Shown: one piece after another, positions 50,900 through 60,200 of the stretch
Position numbering within the stretch: the first letter of the stretch is position 1
Layout: the number at the start of each line of letters is the position of its first letter
Assembly: GCA_019636345.1 (NCBI GenBank)
Contig: JAHBXQ010000003.1
Span: forward strand, 372,001 to 436,000
Reading direction: 5' to 3'
Source: Pirellulales bacterium
GTDB taxonomy: Bacteria; Planctomycetota; Planctomycetia; Pirellulales; Lacipirellulaceae
Length of the DNA: 64,000 nt
Notes under the pieces: generated by a model
What the model was told of the DNA's origin: nothing
The model's input: the letters and a program-made list of their open reading frames with translations, nothing else
Database searches by the model: none
Made by a program: the position numbers and the translations under genes

Positions 50900-52198
50900 T
50901 CATTCGTCCGGCTTGCGCCGCTTGCGCACGCGGCCCTTCGGGGCGAACATGCTTTGCACTGCCGCGACCCCTTCCAGGAGCAGGTCGACTTCCTCGAGCG
51001 TGTTGTACAGATAGAAGCTCGCCCGCGTGCTGGCCGAGATCCCCAGCACCCGGTGGAGCGGTTGCGTGCAGTGGTGCCCGGCCCGCACCGCGACGCCGAA
51101 CCGGTCGTTCAGCACCTGGGCGAACTCGTGGGCGTGGATCTGGTTGAACGCAAAGCTTACCAGTCCCGCGCGGTGCTCGGGCGCCGGGCCCAGGATGCAC
51201 AGCCCGTCGGTCTGTTCGAGCCGTTCGTAGCAGTACCGCGTCAGTTGCTGCTCGTGCCGGTGGATCGCCTCGAGCCCGACCGCCTGCAGATAATCGATGG
51301 CCGCGCTCATGCCGATCGCCGGGACGATCGGCGGGGTCCCCGCCTCGAACTTCGCCGGCAACTCGGCCGGGGTGAACGTGTCGAGAAACACGTCGTTGAT
51401 CATGCTCCCCCCGCCCAAGAACGGGGGCATCGCGTCCAAGAGCGCCTCCTTGCCGTACAGCACGCCGACGCCGGAGGGGCCCAGCATTTTGTGCCCGCTG
51501 AAGGCCAGAAAGTCGCAGTCGAGCGCCTGGACGTCGGTGGTCATGTGGGGAACGCTTTGGGCTGCGTCCACCAGCACCAGCGCCCCGGCCGCGTGGGCCT
51601 GCTCGATGATCTCGCGGATCGGGGTGATCGTCCCCAGCGTGTTCGAGACGCTCGTCACGGCCGCCAGCTTCGTCCGTTCCGACAGCAGCGACGTGAACGA
51701 CTCCATGTCGAGCCGCCCGTCGCCCGTCATTCGCACGTGCTTAATCGTCGCCCCGGTCCGGGCCGCCAACTGCTGCCACGGGACCAGGTTCGAGTGGTGC
51801 TCCATAATCGTCGTCAGGATCTCGTCCCCGGCGCGAACGTTGGCGTCCCCCCAACTGCGAGCCACGGTGTTGATCGACGCGGTCGACCCCGAGGTGAAGA
51901 TCACCTCGTGAAAGCGCTTGGCGTTGATAAACGCCCGGGTCTTCTCGCGGGCCTCCTCGTATAGTTCGGTCGAGCGCTCGCTGAGGGTGTGGATCCCCCG
52001 ATGGACGTTTGCGTAGTCGCGCTCGTAAACCCCGGTGATCGCGTCGATCACCTGCCGCGGATGCTGCGTGCTGGCCGCATTGTCCAGGAACACCAGCGGC
52101 CGCCCCTGGCCGACTTCCTCCGTGAGAATCGGAAAGTCCGCCCGCCACTGGGGCGAGAGAAGCTGCGCGGGATCGACGGGCGTGACTGAGGGCGGCAT
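50900..52198 (-). CDS. sufS: Cysteine desulfurase SufS
   Basis: It takes sulfur from cysteine for iron-sulfur cluster assembly, using PLP. The protein is 432 residues from the ATG at 52198. PLP lysine K237 lies in FSGHKMLGPSGVG and the persulfide cysteine C377 in RAGHHCTQPLH, the class II (SufS) pattern. LDNAASTQHPRQVIDAI opens the fold. The C-terminus has a basic tail (KGRVRKRRKPDE). sufU lies upstream on the same strand, so the two probably work as sulfur donor and acceptor; sufBCD are not in this window. Confidence 0.95.
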   Translation of the reverse strand: MPPSVTPVDPAQLLSPQWRADFPILTEEVGQGRPLVFLDNAASTQHPRQVIDAITGVYERDYANVHRGIHTLSERSTELYEEAREKTRAFINAKRFHEVIFTSGSTASINTVARSWGDANVRAGDEILTTIMEHHSNLVPWQQLAARTGATIKHVRMTGDGRLDMESFTSLLSERTKLAAVTSVSNTLGTITPIREIIEQAHAAGALVLVDAAQSVPHMTTDVQALDCDFLAFSGHKMLGPSGVGVLYGKEALLDAMPPFLGGGSMINDVFLDTFTPAELPAKFEAGTPPIVPAIGMSAAIDYLQAVGLEAIHRHEQQLTRYCYERLEQTDGLCILGPAPEHRAGLVSFAFNQIHAHEFAQVLNDRFGVAVRAGHHCTQPLHRVLGISASTRASFYLYNTLEEVDLLLEGVAAVQSMFAPKGRVRKRRKPDE

Positions 52199-52220
52199 GC
52201 GAATTGAGCGTGGCGAATGA

Positions 52221-52300
52221 CCAATGACCAAGTTCCATTGACCACGGTCAGACTCCCGCGTTCCTTTTCTTGGTCATTGGCGCTTGGTTATTGGTCATTT
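52221..52300. repeat. TTGGTCATTG repeats between sufU and sufS
   Basis: CCAATGACCAAG (52221-52232) and CTTGGTCATTGG (52269-52280) are exact inverted copies; a variant CTTGGTTATTGGTCATT follows at 52283. The same word makes the inverted repeat at 2930-2948. The stem could form in the sufU-sufS message. Confidence 0.65.
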
Positions 52301-52680
52301 CCAACTGGCGAATGAATCGCCCCTTGGATCACCTTCCACGACAGCAGGCAGCACTTCTGCCGATTCGGGGTCAGCCGCGGGCCGTAGAGATTGAGCATGT
52401 CCTCGGCCGAAAACTGCTTCACGTCCTCGACCGTCTTGCCGAACAGTTCCTCGAGCAGCATCGAAGCCGAGGCTTGGCTGATGACGCATCCCTCGCCGGT
52501 GAAGGCCAGATCGACGATCTTCCCCGCGTCGTCGAGCTTGAGCTGAATCTCGACGACGTCGCCGCACAGCGGGTTCTTGTCCCGATGAACGTGCGTCGCC
52601 CCCGCGAGCGGCCCGCGATGAAACGGGTCCTCGTAATGGTCGAGGATGTGGTCCTGATAGAACTCGTCGTCGGAAGGCAT
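52288..52680 (-). CDS. sufU: SufU-type sulfur acceptor
   Basis: SufU takes persulfide sulfur from SufS, with zinc at its active site in Bacillus. The protein is 130 residues. C39 in NPLCGD, C65 in GEGCVISQASAS and C110/C111 in KCCLLSW are the conserved cysteines. The stretch of about 20 residues between the second and third cysteines (EELFGKTVEDVKQFSAEDM) marks SufU rather than IscU. It precedes sufS on the minus strand with about 90 bases between them. Confidence 0.93.
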   Translation of the reverse strand: MPSDDEFYQDHILDHYEDPFHRGPLAGATHVHRDKNPLCGDVVEIQLKLDDAGKIVDLAFTGEGCVISQASASMLLEELFGKTVEDVKQFSAEDMLNLYGPRLTPNRQKCCLLSWKVIQGAIHSPVGNDQ

Positions 52681-52820
52681 GCGAGCGGCGTGAGTCGTGA
52701 GTCTTGAGGCGTGAGATCCGGCGAGCGAACTTCAGTTCGCGGCACAAGCGGCAAAATATCCTCGCGAGCTGCGGCGTCCCCGCCGCTGGCCGGCGAAACC
52801 GATTCGCCGTTCCATGCAGT

Positions 52821-53342
52821 CTAGAAACGCCCCGAGCGCAGGGCAAGAACGGCGTGTCTCCCTCGTGGACGAGCAACACGATGAACAAGAGTGTCGAGTG
52901 AGGTTGCGAGGACCGCAAAGAACACGCCTGCCAACAGCAAGGGAACCCGCAGAAACCCGCTCAGCGGCGTATCGCTCGGTACGAAGAGCACTGTTGCGAC
53001 GAAGCAGCCTATCGCGACGCTCCGACAAAAAGTCAATATCCGCTGCTGGCGAAGGCGTTTGCGCTCGGCGACCTGGGCGGCGATCTGCCTGGCGAAGGAC
53101 TTCGTCACCGTACTCGGATGTGTTGACGTCGCGGCGACCTCGGGCGAGGCGCCCCGCAGTTCCGGCGTCGTCCGACCGGAAAACTCGTTCGCTGCCCGAA
53201 AATCAGGAGTAAACCACAACAATGTCCCGCAATGCGGACACGGCGCATCGTGCGACCAAATCGATGGCTCGATGCACACCGACTTGCCGCACACTCGGCA
53301 GCAACTCGGCTCCCCTTCGGGCGTGCGGGTCGGGGTGAACAT
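52821..53342 (-). CDS. Zinc-ribbon membrane protein of unknown function
   Basis: The protein is 173 residues from the ATG at 53342; an in-frame TTG at 53372 would add ten residues. Two cysteine pairs near the N-terminus (CCRVCGKSVC and APCPHCGTLLWF) form a likely zinc ribbon. After a polar linker, two hydrophobic segments near residues 110-155 (FCRSVAIGCFVATVLFVPSD and VPLLLAGVFFAVLATSLDTL) should span the membrane. Function unknown. It is upstream of sufU on the same strand but a 140-base spacer with repeat words separates them. Confidence 0.55.
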   Translation of the reverse strand: MFTPTRTPEGEPSCCRVCGKSVCIEPSIWSHDAPCPHCGTLLWFTPDFRAANEFSGRTTPELRGASPEVAATSTHPSTVTKSFARQIAAQVAERKRLRQQRILTFCRSVAIGCFVATVLFVPSDTPLSGFLRVPLLLAGVFFAVLATSLDTLVHRVARPRGRHAVLALRSGRF

Positions 53343-53441
53343 CGCGCGGAGGCGCCATGGATGCGGGGTCAAGAAACCTTTGAATTCATTCTACGCCAGC
53401 GCGTGAGCGACCGCCAAACAGTAGGATGGCGCACGCGACGG

Positions 53442-53466
53442 GCCGGGGGCGAGACGCCCCGGCTCG
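53442..53466. repeat. GC-rich dispersed repeat, spacer copy
   Basis: GCCGGGGGCGAGACGCCCCG followed by GCTCG. It is the one copy in this window that lies outside genes. Related 26-base copies lie in coding sequence at 56249, 60551 and 61410. This copy lacks one base relative to them. Confidence 0.7.
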
Positions 53467-53500
53467 CGCCGAGGGGGGGAACTCCAATTCGAGCGCAGTG

Positions 53501-55126
53501 TCACGCCTTGTCCCGCAAGATTTCCGTCGCCCCGTTCTTGCCGCAGGCTCCCATCACGCCTCCGCCCGGGTGGCTGGCGGCGCCGCAGAGGTAGAGGCCC
53601 GGGACCGGCGTGCGGTGGTCGGCCCACCCGGCCACCGGGCGCATGCTGTACAGTTGGTGGAAACCCATGGCCCCCTGCATGATGTTTCCCCCCGTGATCC
53701 CGTACACCCGCTCCAGATCCAGCGGGGTGAGGACCTGCCGATGCTCGATCGCCCCTGGCACGTTCGGGGCGTAGCGGGCCAGCACCTCGACGCACCGATC
53801 GCCCAGCGCCTCGCGCTGGTCGTCCCATGAGCCCTCGGCCAGCTTGTACGGGGCGTACTGGACGAAGATGCTCAGGATGTGCTTGCCGGGCGGGGCGATC
53901 GTGTCGTCGACGCTGGTGGCCATCGTGCATTCCAGCACCGGCTCGGCGCTGGGTCGGCCGTACTTCGCGTCGTCGTACGCCCGGTCGATGTAATCCATGC
54001 TGGGGCCGATGTGCATCGTGCCGTGATGGTGAGGCATGACCCCCGACCCCGGCAGGCAACTGAACTGCGGCGGTTCGGCCAACGCGAGATTCACTTTCGC
54101 GCTTGCGCTGGCGTAGTCGATCCGCGCGACCGCCTTGCGGAACTCGTCGGGGAGCACCGCCGGGTCGAGAAACTTCTCGAACGTCAGATGCGCATCGACC
54201 GTCGAGGCGACGACCCGCGTCTCGATCTGCGAGCCGTCCTCGAGCCCCACGCCGCACACGCCGTGCCGGTCAGTGTGGATGGCGTGAACCGGCGCCTCGC
54301 GACGGACGACGACCCCCAGGTCGGTGCAGGCCCGCTCGAGCGCGTCGGACAGCCCCCCCATTCCCCCCTGCACGTACCCCCACACCCCGCGGGCGCCGCC
54401 GGCCTCGCCCATGACATGGTGCAACAGCACGTACGCGCTCCCTGGCGAGCTGATTGACGTGAACGCCCCGATGATCGCGTCGGTGGCCAAGGTCGCCTTG
54501 AGCGCCTCCGACTCGAACCAGCGGTCGAGGATCGGCCGCGCGGCGCCGGTCAACAGCTCGATCGCCTCGGGCATGTCGGAGCCCAGGGCCTTGAGCGCAT
54601 TGTGCAGCTTCCACAATTTCTTGCCGTCACGCAGCCGTTTGGCCAGACCGATCTTCCGCCACCCCTCGGGCAGCGGCAGCGGGTCGGGCGCCGACTCGCC
54701 TAGGCTCGGTTCCAGCGTCTCGGCCACTCGCTCCAGCAGCCGGTTGTAGCGCGGGTACGCCACCGCGTCGGCGACGCTGAATTTGCTGATCTCCCGCTCC
54801 ACGAGCGCCGCGTCGGGTCCCAGGGTCAGGCTCCGCCCGTCGGGCAGCGGCGTGAACGACGACGGGTTCCGCGGCAGGATGTTCAGCCCGTACTCTTTCA
54901 ACCGCAGCTCGCGCAGGATCGGCATCTGAAACAGGCTGATCACGTAGGCCGCGGTCGAGACCTTGTACCCGGGCCACAACTCCTCGGTCGTCGCGCAGCC
55001 CCCCAGCACGTGTCGCCGTTCGAGGACGCAGACCCGTCGCCCCGCCTTGGCCAAATACGCCGCGCAAACCAACCCGTTGTGCCCGCCGCCGATAACGACC
55101 GCGTCGAACTTTCCAAGGTGAATCAT
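53501..55126 (-). CDS. FAD-dependent oxidoreductase, PYROXD2/phytoene desaturase-like
   Basis: The protein is 541 residues from the ATG at 55126. The FAD-binding Rossmann motif VVIGGGHNGLVCAAYLAKAG is near residues 10-29, followed by VCVLERRHVLGGCATTEE. The C-terminal FAD motif is VPGLYLCGAASHPGGGVMGA. This is the pattern of the phytoene desaturase superfamily and closest to PYROXD2-like proteins, as far as can be read. No carotenoid genes are near, so a role in carotenoid synthesis is not supported. Substrate unknown. Confidence 0.85.
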   Translation of the reverse strand: MIHLGKFDAVVIGGGHNGLVCAAYLAKAGRRVCVLERRHVLGGCATTEELWPGYKVSTAAYVISLFQMPILRELRLKEYGLNILPRNPSSFTPLPDGRSLTLGPDAALVEREISKFSVADAVAYPRYNRLLERVAETLEPSLGESAPDPLPLPEGWRKIGLAKRLRDGKKLWKLHNALKALGSDMPEAIELLTGAARPILDRWFESEALKATLATDAIIGAFTSISSPGSAYVLLHHVMGEAGGARGVWGYVQGGMGGLSDALERACTDLGVVVRREAPVHAIHTDRHGVCGVGLEDGSQIETRVVASTVDAHLTFEKFLDPAVLPDEFRKAVARIDYASASAKVNLALAEPPQFSCLPGSGVMPHHHGTMHIGPSMDYIDRAYDDAKYGRPSAEPVLECTMATSVDDTIAPPGKHILSIFVQYAPYKLAEGSWDDQREALGDRCVEVLARYAPNVPGAIEHRQVLTPLDLERVYGITGGNIMQGAMGFHQLYSMRPVAGWADHRTPVPGLYLCGAASHPGGGVMGACGKNGATEILRDKA

Positions 55127-55318
55127 GAAGGGAGCGCTTCCGTGCAAAAAGGGGCTGGCGGCCGACGGTTGTCGGCTCACGACCTCGCTACGAAACTAGC
55201 CGAGCAGGCCGGCGCCGAAAAGGCGATTCGCGCCGAGTCGCCGCCGCGCTCCCCCGATCGACGCTGGTTGAGCCCTGCGAACTTTGCCGTGCTCGCGCAG
55301 TTTTCCATGCTTCGCGCG

Positions 55319-55807
55319 CTACAACCCTAGCAATTTCGCGGTGGCCAACCAGTGAAGCTCGCCCGAATCCGGTCCGGGGGCTTCCCACAGACTCACCGCG
55401 GCGACCGCCCCTTTGGCGAACCGGAGGTTCGCGTTCCGCCGGCCGATCAGCTCGCCGGCGAGAAAACTCACGTCGGGGGCGTGGCCGACCCAGCACGCCG
55501 AATCGACCTCCAGCGAGCGGGTCCACGCCGTCAGCTCGTCGAAGTCGCTTCCGGGGGCGAGCGCCTCGAGCCGGACGACCTCGGGTTCGTGGGCCGTCCC
55601 GGCGGCGATCAGCTCGGCCGTCTCGACGCACCGGGCGTAGGGGCTCGTGGCGATTGCCTGCGGAGCGAACCCCGCCTCGGCCAGCCGGGCGACGACCCGC
55701 GCGTAGCGCTCTCGCCCTGCTTCTTCGAGCGGTCGCTGCGAATCGTCGGGCCACCGCGGATCGCCGTACTCATAGGCCCAGGCATGCCGGGCGATGTAGA
55801 TGAACAT
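55319..55807 (-). CDS. SixA-like histidine phosphatase
   Basis: The protein is 162 residues. FIYIARHAWAYEYG carries the catalytic RH pair (R7, H8) with alanine replacing the usual glycine, as in SixA. TSPYARCVETAELI has the second arginine, and ACWVGHAPDVSFLAGEL has the second histidine. SixA in E. coli dephosphorylates phosphohistidine in a phosphotransfer protein. The target here is unknown. It lies downstream of the oxidoreductase start on the same strand as its neighbours. Confidence 0.85.
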   Translation of the reverse strand: MFIYIARHAWAYEYGDPRWPDDSQRPLEEAGRERYARVVARLAEAGFAPQAIATSPYARCVETAELIAAGTAHEPEVVRLEALAPGSDFDELTAWTRSLEVDSACWVGHAPDVSFLAGELIGRRNANLRFAKGAVAAVSLWEAPGPDSGELHWLATAKLLGL

Positions 55808-55859
55808 GGGGGAGGAGCGAGGGTGATTGATGAGCGTTCCAAACCCGGCGCGGATCGCG

Positions 55860-57056
55860 TCAGCGATCGCGCCACAAGTCGCGATCCGCGACGCCGAGCC
55901 GTTGTTGCACCGCGGCGATCTCCCGTTTGAAGCGTTTTGCGTCGACCGGATACCCCGCCGTCGGCTTGAGCCCCGGGACGCGCTCCCGCCACCAAGCGTT
56001 GAACTCGTGCATTGCCAGTTCGCGCAGGTACTTGGCCGTCATCGAGGCGAGCGCCGCGGGGAGTTCCGCCTCGCCGCCGACGCGAAACGTCGCCGTGCAG
56101 GACGCGCCGCGATGCGACCAAGCATAGCGACTCGCCGCCCGGCTCTCGCCGTGGATCTCGATCCAACTTTCGGGAAAATGACTTTGCACGAGCGCCGCGT
56201 AGCGATTCCGCCCCCCGTGCTTGTCGCACGTGATGACGATCTCGCCGCGAGCCGGGGCGTCCCCGCCCCCGGCAAACTCGGCGTCCCCGCCCCCGGCGCA
56301 CATCCCCTCCGCCTCGATCGCTTCGTCGACGATCTCCCGCACCAAGGCGAGCGTCACGTGCGACAGCGCCGCCCCTTTCGTGCCGTGCACGTCGACCAAC
56401 GCATTGAACTCCGCGGGAAACACCAGCCGCGCCCGCAGCGAGACGAGCTGCACCCCGGCTTCAAGACACGACGTTCTCAACAGCTCGGCGGCCCCGGCGA
56501 CGTCGTCCCTCGTCGCTTCGAGCGGCAGGGCCAACGCATCCTCGGCATGCCACGGCAACCGCCGCCGCAATTTGTGCGGATCGGCGCCGAGCGATTCCAT
56601 AAGATCGGTCGTGGAGAGCGTCGGCGGACCGGAAGAAGCCGTCCACGCTGCGAGCACGCCGCGCTCAAGCGTCCGCAAGCCGCTCCCCGGCTTGTAGAGC
56701 GCCTTGGAATCGGCGATCGCCACCGGCGGCGCCCCGTCGCCCCGCAGAGCCCGCTCCCCGTTCCGCTTGCGGCTTCGCGCCCCCCGGTCGGAGCCGTCCC
56801 GTGTCACCCCCTCGCGGAGCAACGCGTAGAGATCGACTTCGTCGCGGTGCAGTGCGACGGGCGTTGCGGCGATGGCCGCCGCGGGCGAGGACGCCGCGGC
56901 TCGCGGAGAAGCATGTTTCGAAGTCGGCGTCGTTGCGCGCGACTTGTTGCGAAGCGCATCCCCCATCGCACCGACGCACCACGCCGTCGCCGCGACCGCC
57001 AGCGGTCCCAGATTCGGCCCGTACCCCGCTTCGTCGACCCCGATGAGAATCGTCAT
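55860..57056 (-). CDS. RNase HII-like protein, enlarged
   Basis: The protein is 398 residues from the ATG at 57056. MTILIGVDEAGYGPNLGPLA contains the DEAGxGP(N)LGP block of RNase HII (D8, E9), VAIADSKALYK corresponds to the DSK region, and VITCDKHGGRNRYAALV may carry a further acidic residue. RNase HII is about 200 residues; here large inserts double the size, including a stretch encoded by the GC-rich repeat (AGGGDAEFAGGGDAPARG). It may be a diverged RNase HII specific to planctomycetes; whether it cuts RNA-DNA hybrids is unproven. Confidence 0.7.
   Translation of the reverse strand: MTILIGVDEAGYGPNLGPLAVAATAWCVGAMGDALRNKSRATTPTSKHASPRAAASSPAAAIAATPVALHRDEVDLYALLREGVTRDGSDRGARSRKRNGERALRGDGAPPVAIADSKALYKPGSGLRTLERGVLAAWTASSGPPTLSTTDLMESLGADPHKLRRRLPWHAEDALALPLEATRDDVAGAAELLRTSCLEAGVQLVSLRARLVFPAEFNALVDVHGTKGAALSHVTLALVREIVDEAIEAEGMCAGGGDAEFAGGGDAPARGEIVITCDKHGGRNRYAALVQSHFPESWIEIHGESRAASRYAWSHRGASCTATFRVGGEAELPAALASMTAKYLRELAMHEFNAWWRERVPGLKPTAGYPVDAKRFKREIAAVQQRLGVADRDLWRDR
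56249..56298. repeat. GC-rich dispersed repeat inside the RNase HII-like gene
   Basis: One full inverted copy (CGAGCCGGGGCGTCCCCGCC then CCCGGC, 56249-56274) and one partial copy (GGCGTCCCCGCCCCCGGC, 56281-56298) lie 24 bases apart. They are translated as AGGGDAPAR and AGGGDAEF. The full copy differs from the one at 60551 by a single base. Confidence 0.75.
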
Positions 57057-57080
57057 GCGAGGCAGTATAGCGACCTCGTG

Positions 57081-57103
57081 GTCGATTCTCTCCGAGAATC
57101 GAC
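57081..57103. repeat. Perfect inverted repeat upstream of the RNase HII-like gene
   Basis: GTCGATTCTC and GAGAATCGAC flank TCC. The core TTCTCTCCGAGAATC recurs at 29297 with one end changed. It is located 25 bases before the minus-strand start at 57056. Confidence 0.65.
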
Positions 57104-57236
57104 TGCAATGAGCGGACGGCGCTAGCCGCCGGCGTCGCCACAGCGGAGCCATACCGACCGCCGCAGGGGGGCGTGAAGCGTAACGGAGCGTATCGTACTC
57201 ATGTCGGCGAAAGCGCCGCGAACTTGTCGAAATCCG

Positions 57237-60200
57237 TCAGAAGAACCCGCCCCCGCCTTGGGGCGCGGTCGAGTCGGGCGTGTACGCGGCCTTGTGTTCT
57301 TCGAGGATGAGTTCCCTCGCCTCGTCCGCCTTCAGTTCGGCGTTCCACCCGGTGAGCATCTCGACGCCGACTTGCGTTCGGTCGACGCCGCGCTCGAAGG
57401 CGTCCAGCCAGCAAACGGCCGCTATCGCCGCGACCTGCACTTCGACCGAATCGCTCTCCTCGCCGATTCTCACCAGGGACTCCGCCAGTTTGCTGTCGAA
57501 ATCCGCTCCTCGCGAACCAGACAAGCCCAGCGCTCGCACTAGTGCGACTTGCTTGCGAGGCTCGCTGTCCCCGGCGGCCTCTTGGATGACGCGCTCCGCG
57601 ACCGAGAGATTGTTGCTTTTTCTCGTAGTAGCGCCCATGAGCTGCCGAGCGCGCCGCTGGACCCTTTCATTGGGGTGCGTCAGTCCGGTTATCAAGGCGT
57701 CGAGGTTCGAGTCCGTCAGGGGCATGCCCGAGCCCATGCCGTCGGACCCGAACCCGTGATAACCGGCCGGCGTCGTGAGCAGCCCCAGGGCGAGGATCGC
57801 CTCGTCGGCCTCGTCGCCGGCGAGCAGTTCGTCAAGCAGCGCACGTCCGTGGTCGCTCTGCGACGCGGCCAGCGCCGTCAGCGCCGACGGCCGCAGCGGC
57901 GACTTCCGGTCGCGAGCCCACTCCAGCAGCGTCGCTTGACTCTGTGTGTCGACGTGGCGCAGATGACTGACAAGGACGTCCGTCAACTTGCCCCACTTCT
58001 TCGCATCGCTGCGATACCGCTCGACGAGCGCCGGAAACCAATCTTCCACGGGGAGCTGCGGATCGCCCCCGGCGGTCAGCAGCTCGATGGTCCGATGCTT
58101 CAGCTTCCCGGCGCCGTCGCCGCCCCAAGTGGTGAAGTCGTACTCCCCCGCCACGTCGAGGATCGCCTCGGCCGCCTCGCGCCCCTTGCCGGCTCGGCCG
58201 AACGCCGCCATCGCCTCGATCGCGTCGATTCGCTTCTCGGTTTTCAGTTCGTACCGCCACTTCGAACGCCACTGCTCGAACGTCTGCCCGTCGTACAACA
58301 GCACCTCCCCCTGCAAGCCCGGTCGTCCCCGACCCCGACCCGGGCCTGCGGCGGCATCAAGGGGATCGGCGTACCGCTCCTGCCGGCCATACTCCGGCGC
58401 CGCCTTGCGCGTGATCTGCACGGCGACCTCAGACAGCATCTTCGAAAGCTCCTTCTTCACCGCCGCCTCGGCCTCCTCGACCGTCATCCCCCCCACCGCG
58501 ACGCGGCCGTAAGCCGGCCCGAGAGCGAGTCGGCCTTGCTCGTCGAGCCGATACTCGCCGTCGATCGGCTTGTCAGGAAACGCGCCGAGCACTTGCACCA
58601 CGACCGTTTCGCCCGGTCGCAGCCGCATCGTTTCCGGCGGCAGATCGCCCGAGACGTACGGCGCAGTCGGAACGGGCGCCGCCGTTGTCGCCATTGACGC
58701 TATCTTAGTCGCCGGCGCGCCCACAAGCGGATGCCCAGAGCCCCAGTTCGAGGACGGCTCGCTGGTCGCGGCGTCGGAAATAAAGGGAGAACTGCCAGAC
58801 GGCGCCCAACCCGGCGGAGAAGCCCACGTAGTACGAGCAGCCTCGTGATCCGTCGTCGCCGCCGGCGCGAGCACGCGGAAATCTTTGCGGAACTCCTCGT
58901 CCGACTCTTGCCATTCCTTGCGTTGCTTCTTCGCCGCGGCGAGGAACTTCCGAATAATCGCGTCGAGGGCGCGGCGGTCCTTGTCAGGATCGGGGAATAT
59001 CTGCCGAAACGACAACGTGATTGTGTTACCCTCGGTCGGGATGTAGACGGCAAGCCGACCCTCGAACGGATGGCCGATCGTCGGATCGATTCTGATTCCC
59101 AGCGAGCCGTAATCTTGATACCTCGACAGTTCCTCCCACGCGGAGTGCAGCACTGCTTGGCTCGTCAGAAGTTGCTGCCACTGTCGCAGCGACTCGTTGC
59201 GGGCCTTCGCCGCGTCGTCCGCGGTTGCATCCGGGGCAGCCGGGGCGGCGGGCACGGTCAGATGGACGACCGTTGTCCATCGTTCCATGAGTTCTTGCTG
59301 CCAATCTTGCGGGAGGTACGCGGGCGCCGACGCATAGGGATTGAACGTACTCAGGACCTGCGGGTCTTGCAACGTTACGCTCTCGCCGGCCCGCACCGGT
59401 TTCAGCTCACTCGTCGCTCCGTATGTCTTCGCCATGGGGGCGGCTTGCGATGAGCGCAGCTTTTGCAGTTCGTCCTTCTTCGCCGCGAGTTCCTCGGCCA
59501 GGATTTCTTGCACGCCGACATACTCGTCCGCCAACTCGTCTCGACGGACCTCCATTCGCTCGCTGAAGGTCCGTTCGGCCTTCTCGACCGCAACGGATCT
59601 CTTGGCATTCAATTCCGCTTGCAGTTCGGCGAGTTGCTGCTTGAGTTTCTGCATGCGCTCGACGTGCTGGGCATCGCCAGTTTGCAGGGCCGCGATCTCG
59701 TCGTTGCCGAGGGCTTGCAGGACGAACGAAATGCGACTGCGAAGCATCCCAAGCTCGGCGTCGTCCCCCAGGGCCTGCTTGACTGCGCCGAGCCGCCGGT
59801 CGGCCGACTTGAGTTTCGCCAGCTCGCGGGCCTGTTCGAGCCGACTCTCCAGCAGCCGCTTTTCCAGGTCGACGATCGCCGCCTCGATCCGCGCCTCGTC
59901 GCCGGGGGCGGACGGACGATATCCGCTCGTCGCCGGCTGCGGTCTGTCGACCTGCGTCGGCCACGGGGAAACAGGCTCGACTGTGCTGCCGTACCTTTCG
60001 CCCATCTGCTGGGGCGTCAGCATCGGGTTCGAGGGCAGCGGGATCCCCTCGCCGACCAGTCGGGCCGTCACCCGCGTCCCGGAACCCCCTTGTCGCGACT
60101 CGAACACGAACTTCGCGTTGGAATCTGCCGGCACCGTTGCGATCAGCATCCGCACGACCGTCTCCCGACCGTCCGGGGCCTGGCGAACCCCCTCCTCGAT

